A stretch of DNA of 64,000 bases from Gonapodya prolifera JEL478. Its lineage: Eukaryota > Monoblepharomycota > Monoblepharidomycetes > Monoblepharidales > Gonapodyaceae. The notes beneath the pieces are model-generated. The model was given only the letters and a program-made list of their open reading frames with translations. It was not told where the DNA came from and did no database searches. Where the stretch lies: the NCBI GenBank assembly GCA_001574975.1, contig KQ965784.1:73712-137711 (forward strand), in the 5' to 3' direction. The position numbers and the translations under genes are program-made. This document shows positions 11,785 to 21,394 of this stretch, piece by piece. The stretch's first letter is position 1, and every line of letters begins with the position of its first letter.

Positions 11785-12309
11785 ATGCACCAAACTAGGC
11801 ACTCGCAATTCCCTACTCATTCTCCTCAAAACTCGCAGCAACCACACGGCGGACACCAATCTTGCATCTGTGTCCGAGAACAATTCTCAGGTGCGTCCCG
11901 ACAAACATTTCAAGCTTGCCGATTTTGCAAGTTCACGATGTTGTCCTCAACACAGTCAACACAGACGGAACAAACATTGTCTACAAGGTTGCATACACCA
12001 AGAGTGCACAATCGGTGGAGCTCCTGGGTTCCTCGTCAGAGAGGTCGAGCGGACTTTGCGCGTCCAACCAGAAAGTTGTCAGCGAGATCTACAGGTGGGC
12101 CGCGATGGTGATGTGGGAGAGTGGCCAGGCTTTGCAGTGAAATACGTTTTGAATGGAACGTGTCGGGCGAGTTTGTGTGGAGTGGATCCGGGCTTGGGAA
12201 GAATTACAAATTTTGGAGATTGTCAGCATACTTTAGAGTTGCGAAGATGCAGAGATGGCAGAGACGACGCTCACAATTTATCGACTTGACAAAGAAATAC
12301 ATTGATTGA
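11785..12309 (+). CDS. Hypothetical small protein, possibly DUF6593-like
   Basis: Exon structure is uncertain. The best coding stretch reads VHDVVLNTVNTDGTNIVYKV, then SVELLGSSSERSSGLCASNQ and KVVSEIY. A 43-nt GT-AG intron with acceptor near 12139 would join this to IRFEWNVSGEFVWSGSGLG and a basic tail (MQRWQRRRSQFIDLTKKYID), stop at 12307-12309. The alternation of short beta-strand-like segments, a 'TDGT..Y.V' motif and a 'G.F.W' motif is reminiscent of the fungal DUF6593 beta-barrel family. That assignment is by eye and weak. The start codon is not established. Confidence 0.3.
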
Positions 12310-12635
12310 CTTGTGAAACCTTGTTTCGACACGTGAAACACGTCCTTCAAGCCCAGACTTTCCACTCCGCGGCCAGAACAAGGATCACCGGCAAGTCTTG
12401 AACTTCCGCGCCTTCACTCGACTTTAGTCACATGACGGCAAAGTGTTAGTGGCGGTTTTTGCCTCGTTGTCTGTAACTCCTCACGGCGGCTCTTCAATCA
12501 ATCGTGCATCCTCTAAACATCCAACAGTCCACGAGCTCACATCCTTTGGCAAGTCGTCGGCTGCTCCGTGGTCCTCAGACCAGAGGAACGTTTCCAAGGC
12601 AAGCGCACAGAAAACACAAACGAGACAGGGAACCA

Positions 12636-12711
12636 CACGCGATGGGGCGACGCCCGTGTTCTAGCCTCGAGAACCCACGGTGGCATGCAAGGAAACCGCG
12701 ATGGCAGTGAC
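12636..12711 (-). repeat. Dispersed repeat B, copy 2
   Basis: The reverse complement matches 1621-1698 along about 76 bp with scattered substitutions. The shared core is GAGGCTAGAAC flanked by TGGGT.CT on one side and GGG.G...GCCCC.TCGCGTG on the other. Opposite orientation and 11 kb separation indicate a dispersed rather than tandem repeat. Confidence 0.6.
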
Positions 12712-13017
12712 AAGGACTGCAATACACAAAATGTCGCCGACCGACAATCGCACGCCGCAATGTGCCACCGCACAAGTGCTCCGACTAGAGCCGTTGGTGT
12801 CATCTTCCCTGCGCGGGCGCAATCTTTTAAGTGGGGCCTGCCAGGTGGGTGAGCGCGAATGTGAACTCTCGCCGGATGCGAACTGTTGTTTGGGATGGCT
12901 AAAATGAACTTCTTTTGCCGCACCAACATGGCTCCGAATCGCACTCACGTCTTCTCAGCCTCGGCTCACTCGCACGAGCTTGAGCTTCAGCGATGGGTCA
13001 TTTGCTTCTGGGTGGTA

Positions 13018-13048
13018 ATCGTGCCTCCGACCACAGCGGAGGCACGAT
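13018..13048. repeat. Perfect 12-bp inverted repeat (hairpin)
   Basis: Left arm ATCGTGCCTCCG (13018-13029), 7-nt loop ACCACAG, right arm CGGAGGCACGAT (13037-13048). The arms pair without mismatch. It lies about 250 bp upstream of the first recognisable decarboxylase exon. It could be a palindromic regulator site, an RNA hairpin in a leader, or chance. Confidence 0.7.
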
Positions 13049-13300
13049 GACACCCTGCACATCGCGTTCCCACAGTTCCTTCCCAATCTCCCTCTTTCAC
13101 CCCACTCTCGCCAGAAGTCCACTGAGAAAATGCTAGCAAGCGTGGACACGTCAGGAGAATCGTCGCCTCGCACGGCCAGTGATGGTCCCAAGGCGTCCGT
13201 AATCACTCATGGACAAAAGGGGTTGAAGCAGCTGCTACCTCGTGGGTTGTCTCTCCAGTCGCAGTCGCTAGAATCGGAGATGCGTGAGATAGCATGAAGC

Positions 13301-15329
13301 ATGGACAAGGAGTCCCACGCAACAAACATTGGCGTGGTTGCAAGGTTCGGGGACGTTCAAGTGCCAAAAGTGTACATGTGAGGGTCCACAAGAGCTCTCT
13401 TCGAGTTACTGTATTCGATTTTGACCGTTGGCATATGTCCTCTCGAAGGCGGGAGGAAGGTGTCGACCCTGCCGTCGCATACCGTCTCGTGCATGACGAA
13501 CTCTGCCTGGACGGCAATCCAACACAGAGTGAGTAATCATCGTTGCATCCTACCGCACGTACAAAGAGATGCATCATACTGTCTTCACAGATCTCGCCTC
13601 CTTCGTCACCACGCACGTCGAAGACGAAGCGACCAAGTTATTCACCGAAGCCTGCAACAAAAACCTCGCCGACGGGGACGAGTATCCTCAGACAATGGAG
13701 CTCGAAACGCGCTGCTTGAGAATGCTCGCTGATCTGGTGAGAAAATGCTTCGCTTCTTTCGCTCATCCGTGTCCCTTTGGGTTCACCGACCCAACAACGA
13801 CACAAACAGTGGAACGTACCGCCTGACGCATCACCAGCGGGACGGCAACCATTGGGTCCTCCGAGGCCATCATGCTTGCCGGTCTTGCCCTCCAGTTCCG
13901 ATGGGCGTGATCGCATGCAGAACACTCCCCCCCCCCCCTTCTCTGTCTCCACTTTTACCATCTAATGCTTTTCTTCCTAGCGAAACTGCCAGAGCGCTCT
14001 CGAAAAGTTCGCGACGTATTTCGACGTCGAAACTCGCTATGTCGACGTCTCCCTCGGCTCTCATCTCTGCAACGACCCACACGAGGCCATCAAACTGGTC
14101 GACGAGAACACCATCGGGGTCATAATGATCATGGGAAGCACGTACACGGGGCATTTTGAGGATGTGAAAACGAGTGAGGATGTGCGATCTGGGGCGTTTT
14201 GGGTGTGAACGATCTGTCTAACGCCCCGGAGTGGTGGTGAACGAGCTTCTGGACGAGTTTCATAAGGAGAAAGGCATCGACGTGTCGATTCATGTTGATG
14301 GTAAGTGCCGTCGCACCGGTTTTCCGGTCCTTCGATGAGCTGATATGGACATTGAACAGGCGCAAGTGGCGGATTCGTCGCACCATTCTTGTTCCCGGAC
14401 TTGGTGTGGGACTTTCGTCTCTCAAGGTCGGTTCGAATTTTCGCTGCGTATTACACTGTTGTCAAACTCTTCACCCTCCTGGCTTCCACAGGGTCGTCAG
14501 CATCAATACGTGCGGCCACAAGTACGGACTGGTTCTACCGGGCCTTGGATGGGTCGTGTAGAGAGAACAACAGTTCTTGCCTTCGAAGTTGGTTTTCAAT
14601 ATGGCCTATCGTGAGTACACGTGCATCATACACGTACGGCAATTGGTGGCGCTCTGATCACACTCGAATATCCCACACAGTCGGCGGCAACGTTTCTTCG
14701 TTTACTCTCAACTTTTCTCGCAATGCAGCAAACGTGATCTTGCAATGTGAGTTTGTCTCCTCATGGTTTCCCACTTCAAACCCTTGATTCGGTCCGGTCT
14801 GTGTGCAGACTACCAATTCGTCCGTCTTGGCCGATCAGGCTACCGCGCAATCATGGCAGGCGGCTTCGAAGTCGCTCGCGTCCTCTCCGTTGCGTTGGAA
14901 CGCAGTGGCGCGTTCCATGTGTTCAGCCAGATCCACCAAGACCTTCCAGGCCTCCCCGTCGTCGCGTTCGGGTTCTCCGAGGATCTCAAGCGGGAGAACC
15001 CCAGCATCACCGAATACAAACTCGAGCACGAGCTGCGGCGATACGGGTGGATCGTGCCGGCGTACCCGCTCCCGCGCCCGCTGCAAGGCACAAAAATCAT
15101 GAGGGTGGTTGTGAGGGAGTCGTCAAGCTTCGACCTCATGGATCTACTTTTCCGCAACCTCATGCAGGTGACGGAAATGCTCGTCGAGGAAGCACGTGTG
15201 CATGCCGCCGCCACCGTCGAAAAGAAGAAAGCTATGAAAAATTGGGGGAAGGTGGTGAATCAGATTGTGGAGCAGTCTCGCGAGCAGAAGCATTTTCCAC
15301 GAGTTTGTTGGGGGATCTTTTTCTGGTGA
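13301..15329 (+). CDS. GAD1: Glutamate decarboxylase (PLP-dependent), frame apparently disrupted
   Basis: Converts glutamate to GABA. Exons give VARFGDVQVPK, EEGVDPAVAYRLVHDEL, NLASFVTTHVEDEA, WNVPPDASP, TATIGSSEAIMLAGLAL, ALEKFATYFDVETRYVDVSLG, GVIMIMGSTYTGHFEDVK, IHVDGASGGFVAPF, the PLP-lysine motif SINTCGHKYGL, LNFSRNAANVILQ, YQFVRLGRSGYRAIM and KLEHELRRYGWIVPAYPLP. Two breaks are visible. The frame shifts by one base near 13833-13836, between the PPDASP and TATIGSSEA segments, and a TAG at 14559-14561 stands where the family has Trp (WVVW-RE). The stretch between QFRW and RNCQSALEKF is also shorter than usual and sits in a C-homopolymer. Either this is a recent pseudogene or the assembly has errors. 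Start 13301 is tentative. Confidence 0.85.
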
Positions 15330-15368
15330 ATCCCAAATACACTTCATTTCATCAAACGGTGCACAGAC

Positions 15369-16669
15369 ATGCAACTACAGCAATCAAACAGCAAATTCAA
15401 ATGGATTCTTTTTGCGATGGCCGTCGTCGTTCTCCTCGCCGTAAGGTGAGCATTTTTGTCGCGACTTTGAAGCAAAGATAGACTAAACCGCGGTCGATTT
15501 CCATCCAATCCAGCGCAACATTGTTAGGAAATCGATCACCAGGTGACCTGTTGGAGTGGAATTCATCCCTTGACAACGAACGGCGTGTAGCGCGAGTGCC
15601 CCAGATGAATGAAGCCCCCGCGCGTGATTCGGGCGATAATCAGGAAGCTTCCAATGAAAATGTCTTAGAGCAAGGCTCCTTTGCTGTTCCACTTGTGGAC
15701 GGACCGCAGATGACGGGTGGAAAGGTCAACCCTTCACTTCGGAAGTCTGGACCTCTGGTGAGTTTTCAAGAGCGGCAATTGAAAGGCGAAATTAATTCTC
15801 TCCAAGCACTTTTGGATAGACCTCGGCCTGAAGTAAGTTCGCATTCGCAAGGGTGCGGGTATCTCTGAAACATGTCACATCTCACCCGGTCCTTCCAACA
15901 CGGGCCTTTAGCACTGGATCATCTATTGCCTGGATCGACACTCATGGCTCGTCCTACGGCGCCGCTTCGCCTTCCGATTGGATCAAAATCGGCTTCGAGT
16001 GTAATCCTTACCACCGAGATAACCTTGCCACGAAAGCTCGCACGGAGCATTGGACATTTTACGACGCTTGCGTATCGGACGAAGACGGGGTCGTGTTCAT
16101 GTACTTGGATAATGAGGCCGCAGGGTGAGAGGATTGATGTTGCTGAAAATCGAAATGCGGTGTGACACCATTCGTCCCGGATAGAGCGCAATATGGCTAC
16201 CCACATTGGGGTGCAAGGTGATTCAACGCAATGGCCCAATGTGAATGAAAAGCACTGAAAAGAATGAACAACCAGCCTCCAACATGACAACCCACAAAGC
16301 ACCGGTGCCTCAGTGAGCGTGCGCGCAGTTGATTGGGGTCGATGGCTCCGTGCAACAGTCAAACAAGAGGATACTGTTTTACTGTTGGTTTGAATTGTGC
16401 GTACGAAACCCACGTGATCTTGCTGACAAAGGCGTCCTTCCTACAGAAAAATGGACATTGAAGGAAGCGAGTACAAGATCTTTCAACAAATGGCGAGTCG
16501 TGGGGTCATTTGTCTCATCGATGTGTTGTTCCTGGAGCAACATTGGACGGACAATGTCCTCCCGACCCAATGGAGCAAAGCTTCGGGCGAGCCGAACATA
16601 CTTCGACTAGTTAATTGGATTGGCGAGGCGAAAGGGTGTGGAACTCGTGCAGTTGAATGGGGACAATGA
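15369..16669 (+). CDS. FkbM-like SAM-dependent methyltransferase with N-terminal membrane anchor
   Basis: The first exon from ATG 15369 encodes a short cytosolic head and a transmembrane segment (WILFAMAVVVLLA), giving a type II Golgi/ER topology. A polar linker follows (ATLLGNRSPGDLLEWNSS to LQALLDRPRPE, 15515-15833). The catalytic part includes a degenerate SAM-binding start (AWIDTHGSS), the acidic strand end IKIGFECNP, the region DACVSDEDGVVFMYLDN, VRAVDWGRWL, and the diagnostic FkbM motif KMDIEGSEYKIFQQM (16451 onward). Exons are separated by introns near 15455, 15834, 16126 and 16383. Stop at 16667-16669. Family members methylate glycans or lipids; the substrate here is unknown. The usual VDIGAN motif is not clearly seen. 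Confidence 0.7.
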
Positions 16670-16747
16670 ATCAACCTATGTACTAGACTTTTGTCTGAAT
16701 GATGAGCATATCGGTTCAACGATGGTTCTTACACGTTCAAAATTGCA

Positions 16748-18673
16748 TTACTCCCATGTAGTACCCTCACCAGATCTTCCGTACTGACTCGCAAACCTCT
16801 CCACAATCTCTCGATCACCTTCAAAATCCTCTTGTGCCCACACGGGCCACCGTGTCCAAAACTTCCAAGGATGAGTGTCCAGTTTGAAATTATCTGTGAT
16901 GACTGAGCTCGTTGAAGAGGAATCCCCCAGGCTTTCAGCCCCCAACTTCTTCGATCCCTCCGTCAATCCCTCGTCATTTTCCTTTTCCGCCCCCACCTCC
17001 CCCACCTCTTCCTCTTCCACGAAAACTTCCCCAGGCACATTCTCGTATTCATACGCGTGAAGCCACATCTGCAACAGGTCAGGCACAGGGTCTGGGAGGG
17101 GGCTCACGCAATCCATGCAGGGTATTCGTTTGGGAGGCTCTGCCGCGCCCCCTCTCTCCGCATGGCCCTCGCATTGGGTCCTCGAATTCGCCACCGAGTC
17201 CGGTACCGCATCAAATGCGGCATGAAGCCTCCGCTCCATCTCGGCCCTGCGTCGATCCTCGTATATACGTGATTGGGAGAGCATGGCGTCCGCGACAGCG
17301 CGGGCGGTGGAGGTGGATACCGAAGGTGCAGCGACTGTCGTAGCTGCGGGGGTTGTCGAGGTTGGAGGGTTTGACAGCGCAGAAGTCCAGAAGGAATTGC
17401 AGTAGAGAGGATCATTCGCAATAGGAAATCCTGTGGAACCCGATCCGTAACTCTTGGGGGTGCGATACCATGAACGACCACACCACCCACCCAACCACTG
17501 CAAATGCACTCTGATCTGGTGCGTTCGTCCCGTCCGCGGCCTGGCCCTCACGACGCTCGTGAACCCGTTCGTGCTCACTCGCTCAAACTCCGTCACGGCG
17601 TGCTTCGCATCCGGATGCGACGGGTCGTCCGCGACAGAGTTGAGGGCAAGTTTGTGAGACACCGTGAGCATGTGTTTGTCGACCGTGATAGGTGTCCTAT
17701 TGGAAGTCATGTCCTATGGCAGCAGCAGCAGTTTGGCGACTTCATTACTCACTCGGGAAATACACCCAAAACTCGGCAGACGTACTCCTTTCGAACACTC
17801 CGGCTACGAAGCGCTCGCTCCATTTCACGGCAACGTTCAACCGTGGAAGCAATAAGCATCAAACCAGAGGTAAGGCGATCGAGGCGATTGACCACTAAGC
17901 CGGTGAGAGAGGCAGGAAAATCAACAAAAAATAAACACGAGAGTGAAACTTGTGCGTACATTGTGGAGTAGAGTCACCAAAGACCTCGCCATATTCCCTC
18001 CGCAAGATGTGGAGTAGCGTATTTTGGTGGTATCGACCCGACGAGTGAACCTGCATTTCGCCCCCAACTTTTCTTCCTCAGACACGGCCGTTAGGTGGTG
18101 TCGGTTCACCTGCCTCAACCCACCGTGAGACCCGCGGGCTTCGAAATAACCACGACGCCTTGTACAGACAGAGTGTCAACAATTTCAATGGGCTGGGCCG
18201 TCACGGGCGGTTCGTGGCGATGAATTGAATGGGAGATCCGGTCACCGTCGCGAAGGACATAGTCTGGTTGGATCGGCTTTCCGTTCACAACGATCAGGCG
18301 AGAGCCAATCGCTTTTCTCTGCGATAGGCAAGAGAAGTAGTTGGAGACGTCCCATCTGATTGCGTGGTGGTTCCGCTCTCACATAATACTCTTCTGTCGA
18401 ATCTTTGAATTCGGAGACAAAGACATCAATCAAGGTTCTTCCCATCCATCTCTTCTTTACGTATGCGTTGTAGGTCCAGAAGTACGGTTTGACCTTCCTC
18501 AATCCACCGTCGAAAAAGTATTCTGGGTCCTCTGTGCTGCCTGGCCAAAATGGATTGGCAAAGGCATCCGTTTCCCGCTTTTGGCGCTTCGGTTTCTTTG
18601 CCGTTGGGTCGACGGAGTGATTTCGCCTCCTGGATTGCCCAGGGGTCACAGGCGGTACAGAAGTCTCCATCAT
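16748..18673 (-). CDS. RluA-family RNA pseudouridine synthase (RIB2/PUS8-type N-terminal half)
   Basis: Isomerises uridine to pseudouridine in RNA. From ATG 18673: a basic head (KKPKRQKRE), then the conserved [18 protein letters not shown], the S4-like part [16 protein letters not shown] and [69 protein letters not shown], and the catalytic loop [12 protein letters not shown] with the essential Asp. [13 protein letters not shown] follows, then [26 protein letters not shown] and a late [20 protein letters not shown] segment. In yeast Rib2 this module is fused to a deaminase; the tail here ([15 protein letters not shown] and beyond) is acidic and shows no deaminase motif. Stop TAA at 16748-16750. 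A Ser/Thr/Ala-rich insertion of about 50 residues lies between IANDPLY and CMDC. Confidence 0.9.
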
Positions 18674-19026
18674 TCAGGTGAAGAAGGACGAGCTTTGCCG
18701 CTCTTGCCAAATAAATCAACCGGAAAACATCGGGATCCGGTTATTGATTCGAGACGATGGCTTTCGCACGCTTTGATCTCAGCGACGTTTCCGTGACAGC
18801 CAAGAACTGCATTACCATTTCGCCATCCCGCAATGAGCCGGGCGTGGTGGAACTCTGCACCGGTCACACAGACCAACTCAAACGACACTGACCCAACAAG
18901 AGGCTGTCGACAAGGCATTGATCGAATGGACACCGTCAGCCGATGAGGCAGCGCTTTACGAGCTGGCGCTTCGATCCGGAATCGATTGCGGTGCTTGACA
19001 TCTGATACCCGTTGCCCCGCTCTTTG

Positions 19027-20881
19027 ATGGAATTAAATCTGACCGGGAAACCGGAGCTTTTGGTGCTCATGAATGGGCTTTATGAAGAGTCTTTCAGGCG
19101 TGTAGACCCTCAGCTCATGGCCAGAACTGCTCGTTTTCTTATCGGGCACCCCGACGAAAATCCCAATGCGGTCGCACATGAGGTGATCGAAGAAAAGGAC
19201 TCCTTAAACTTCCTCCATATCGTATTTCGCCAAATCCTTGTACAGCGGCATGATCAGTGGGTCAACTTGGCAATCACAGTGCGAACAAACCAGCAAAACC
19301 ATGTGGTTTTTTTCCTGGCCGAATCTGCGAAGCTCGCTTTGATCGAACATGGCCTTGTTCTGAAAACTTTGAGACAATGACCGAGGACCTCAAAACAGCT
19401 TCTGAAGCGAACAGAATGGATGTACTGGTTGAAGAATTTTCAGTGCTCACAAAATGCATGGAGAGCATTCAGAACACTGTACATACATCAGAGGACCTGG
19501 TGAAATTCCGGCAGTGTTTGACCTTTCTGACCCTCGCTCTCCTTGTTGGCGCTCTTGTTGCGGGAATTGCAATGCCTCCCATCGTGAAGGAGCGAATCGC
19601 ACAAAAGACGGCAACATTATCTGAACTCGTCGCAGTGTCCAGGATACCCCATTATCTGGACTCAATTCGATCCCTGATCGAAGGAAAGTTCTCCTTTGGC
19701 GGGAGAATGCTCGGACTCTTCGCGTTTCAAATTGCCCGGCCGAACGTAAACTTGCTGGGCAATATATTCAGAGAGCTGCTTAAGTCGGGTCTTCTCAACT
19801 TTGAAAATATGCTGAACCCCGATGCGTCCCCAGAAAGTATTGCAAATACCCTGGAAAATGCGCTGGGGCCCAATTCAAAGCTGGAGAATCTCGGACAGCG
19901 CTATGAGTGGCACTTTATTGCACAGGCCGCGGTCCAATGGAATTCGCCTGTGATGCGACCAGGATTCAAGAAACGTTCCCATACGGTGATGGCATCTGCC
20001 TCCTCCTCCCCCAATTTACCTCCGATTCAAGCCCTTGACGATGATTCAAGGGGTTGGTTCCACCTCTTTGTCATTGACCAGAAATCTTACAAAGTGCTGT
20101 TATCAAGCTTTTCTCCCCACGACCATGGCTGATCGTGACGAGGTTGCAGAAGAGATTGTTTTTCATAGCCTCAGGAAGGAATATGAGGACGACCCGAGTG
20201 CACGCGTCGTTTGGTTGAATGGCACCACGGAAACTGGCGGACCTGTGGACATTGAAATTAGAAAAGTGACGACACGGGTCAGGAAACCGTGATCGAAGAC
20301 ATCGAAGTGAAGTCGTCCTTGTTCTCCTTTGTACCTGAGTTTGACATCTCGCGAAAGTAAGCCTAATGTTTCAGGTAACTCTCAAGGAGTGTCTTGTGAA
20401 TCGCGCGAATTCATCTAGCGAACTGTTCCACTGCCTCACATCGGGAAGACCATATACATTGGTGAGGATGTCTCTTTCGTTCTTTTTGGCGTCCCCATTC
20501 CCTCGTTAACCTCCTCTCTCTCCTACAGGTCAGGGTCTTTATGGAGCGCGGCAAAGTGAACCCGGATACAGGCAAGATCGATTTGGCCTGCGGTATAATA
20601 TGTGCCAAAGATGTGTTGGATTATGGGGAAAGAAGAAGATCAAGTTCTCAGCGAGTTTCGAATTGTCCATGGGCCCTCAATTCGACTCTGGTGTATTTGG
20701 ACCTGAGACTGGAGACGGAAGTATGGACGGTGATGGGGATGAAAGCGGAAACGCGGACAATGTTGCTGATGCGATGGAGGAGGATAATGGAGACAATGAC
20801 ATGACTGCCACCTTTTTACACGGAGTCATCGAATGGAAACTATACATCAAAGGAGCTATGTCTCCGGTCTCAAAACAATAA
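19027..20881 (+). CDS. Protein ending in a DUF3883 (NO VEIN C-terminal) domain
   Basis: The 3' half (20126-20600) shows a DUF3883 domain: DRDEVAEEIVFHSLRKEYED, VVWLNGTTETGGPVDIEIRK, IEDIEVKSSLFSFVPEFDIS, NELFHCLTSGRPY and VRVFMERGK. These match the GE..V...L, V.WLN.E...P.DI, IEVKS, F.IS..E and Y...RV landmarks of a nuclease-like fold found at the end of NO VEIN and sacsin-like proteins. The upstream region is coding-like but unknown: MELNLTGKPELLVLMNGLYE, IVFRQILVQRHDQWVNLA, a hydrophobic FLTLALLVGALVAGIAM and QALDDDSRGWFHLF. The frame changes at about 19360, so these may be two genes or a disrupted one. An acidic tail (EDNGDNDM) precedes the stop at 20879-20881. A small intron near 20271-20282 or a frame change interrupts the domain. 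Confidence 0.6.
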
Positions 20882-21394
20882 GAAAAGAATAGAAATTACT
20901 GCAGGTTGTATAGGTTGTCGAGGTTTGTCAAGGGTTTCATTTGGTCAACATTGAAGGTCCAAGCTTCGCTCGGCTGGTTACCAAACGATCGAAGTTACTG
21001 CAACATGGAAAACTTCGACATCAAATCACTCACGGCAGTTACGGTGGTCGCCCCGAAAGTCTTTAGTGATCCCTGTCGCATACACCAAGGACTGCGACCG
21101 AAAGCGTCCGGCGCCAGTATCACCACCGCGACGCTTTCGCTCAAGGCGTCCTCGTTCCCCTTCGAAGCAACACACAACGACTTAGGAAGTCTGAGATCTG
21201 TCAAAGAAAACTGTGAATATGTTGCATGTTGCATTGCATTTCAATTCGGAGGAGCCATGTGGCATTTGACATAAAAGTGGGTAAAAAAAAATTCTGAAGC
21301 TATCCAAAAAACATTTGCACCATTCGCAATTTGAAAAAAAGGGAAAGTTGTAAAAAGGGGTGAAAAAAAAAACAAAAGAATAGATGTTCCCATC
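20882..21394. other. Intergenic region between convergent genes
   Basis: It lies between the DUF3883 gene and the Heh/Src1 gene, which point toward each other. A 122-codon plus-strand ORF (20906-21274) has no recognisable domain. The right part is A-rich with short homopolymers (21280-21380), fitting a 3' untranslated region. Confidence 0.4.

Larger units (their letters stand above)
12310..13300. other. Intergenic region with a repeat and a perfect hairpin
   Basis: No gene is supported on either strand. The region carries dispersed repeat B copy 2 (12636-12711) and a perfect 12-bp stem hairpin (13018-13048). It forms the 5' flank of the glutamate decarboxylase gene. An ATG-led ORF from 13130 could be an upstream exon of that gene but shows no homology to known decarboxylase N-termini. 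Confidence 0.4.

Noticed and set aside
13920-13980. Proline-rich insertion in glutamate decarboxylase
   Set aside because: The C-run and following pyrimidine tract look like the end of an intron and a homopolymer, not a real protein insertion.
14425-14445. tRNA B-box-like GGTTCGAA
   Set aside because: It lies inside an intron of glutamate decarboxylase and no cloverleaf can be formed around it.
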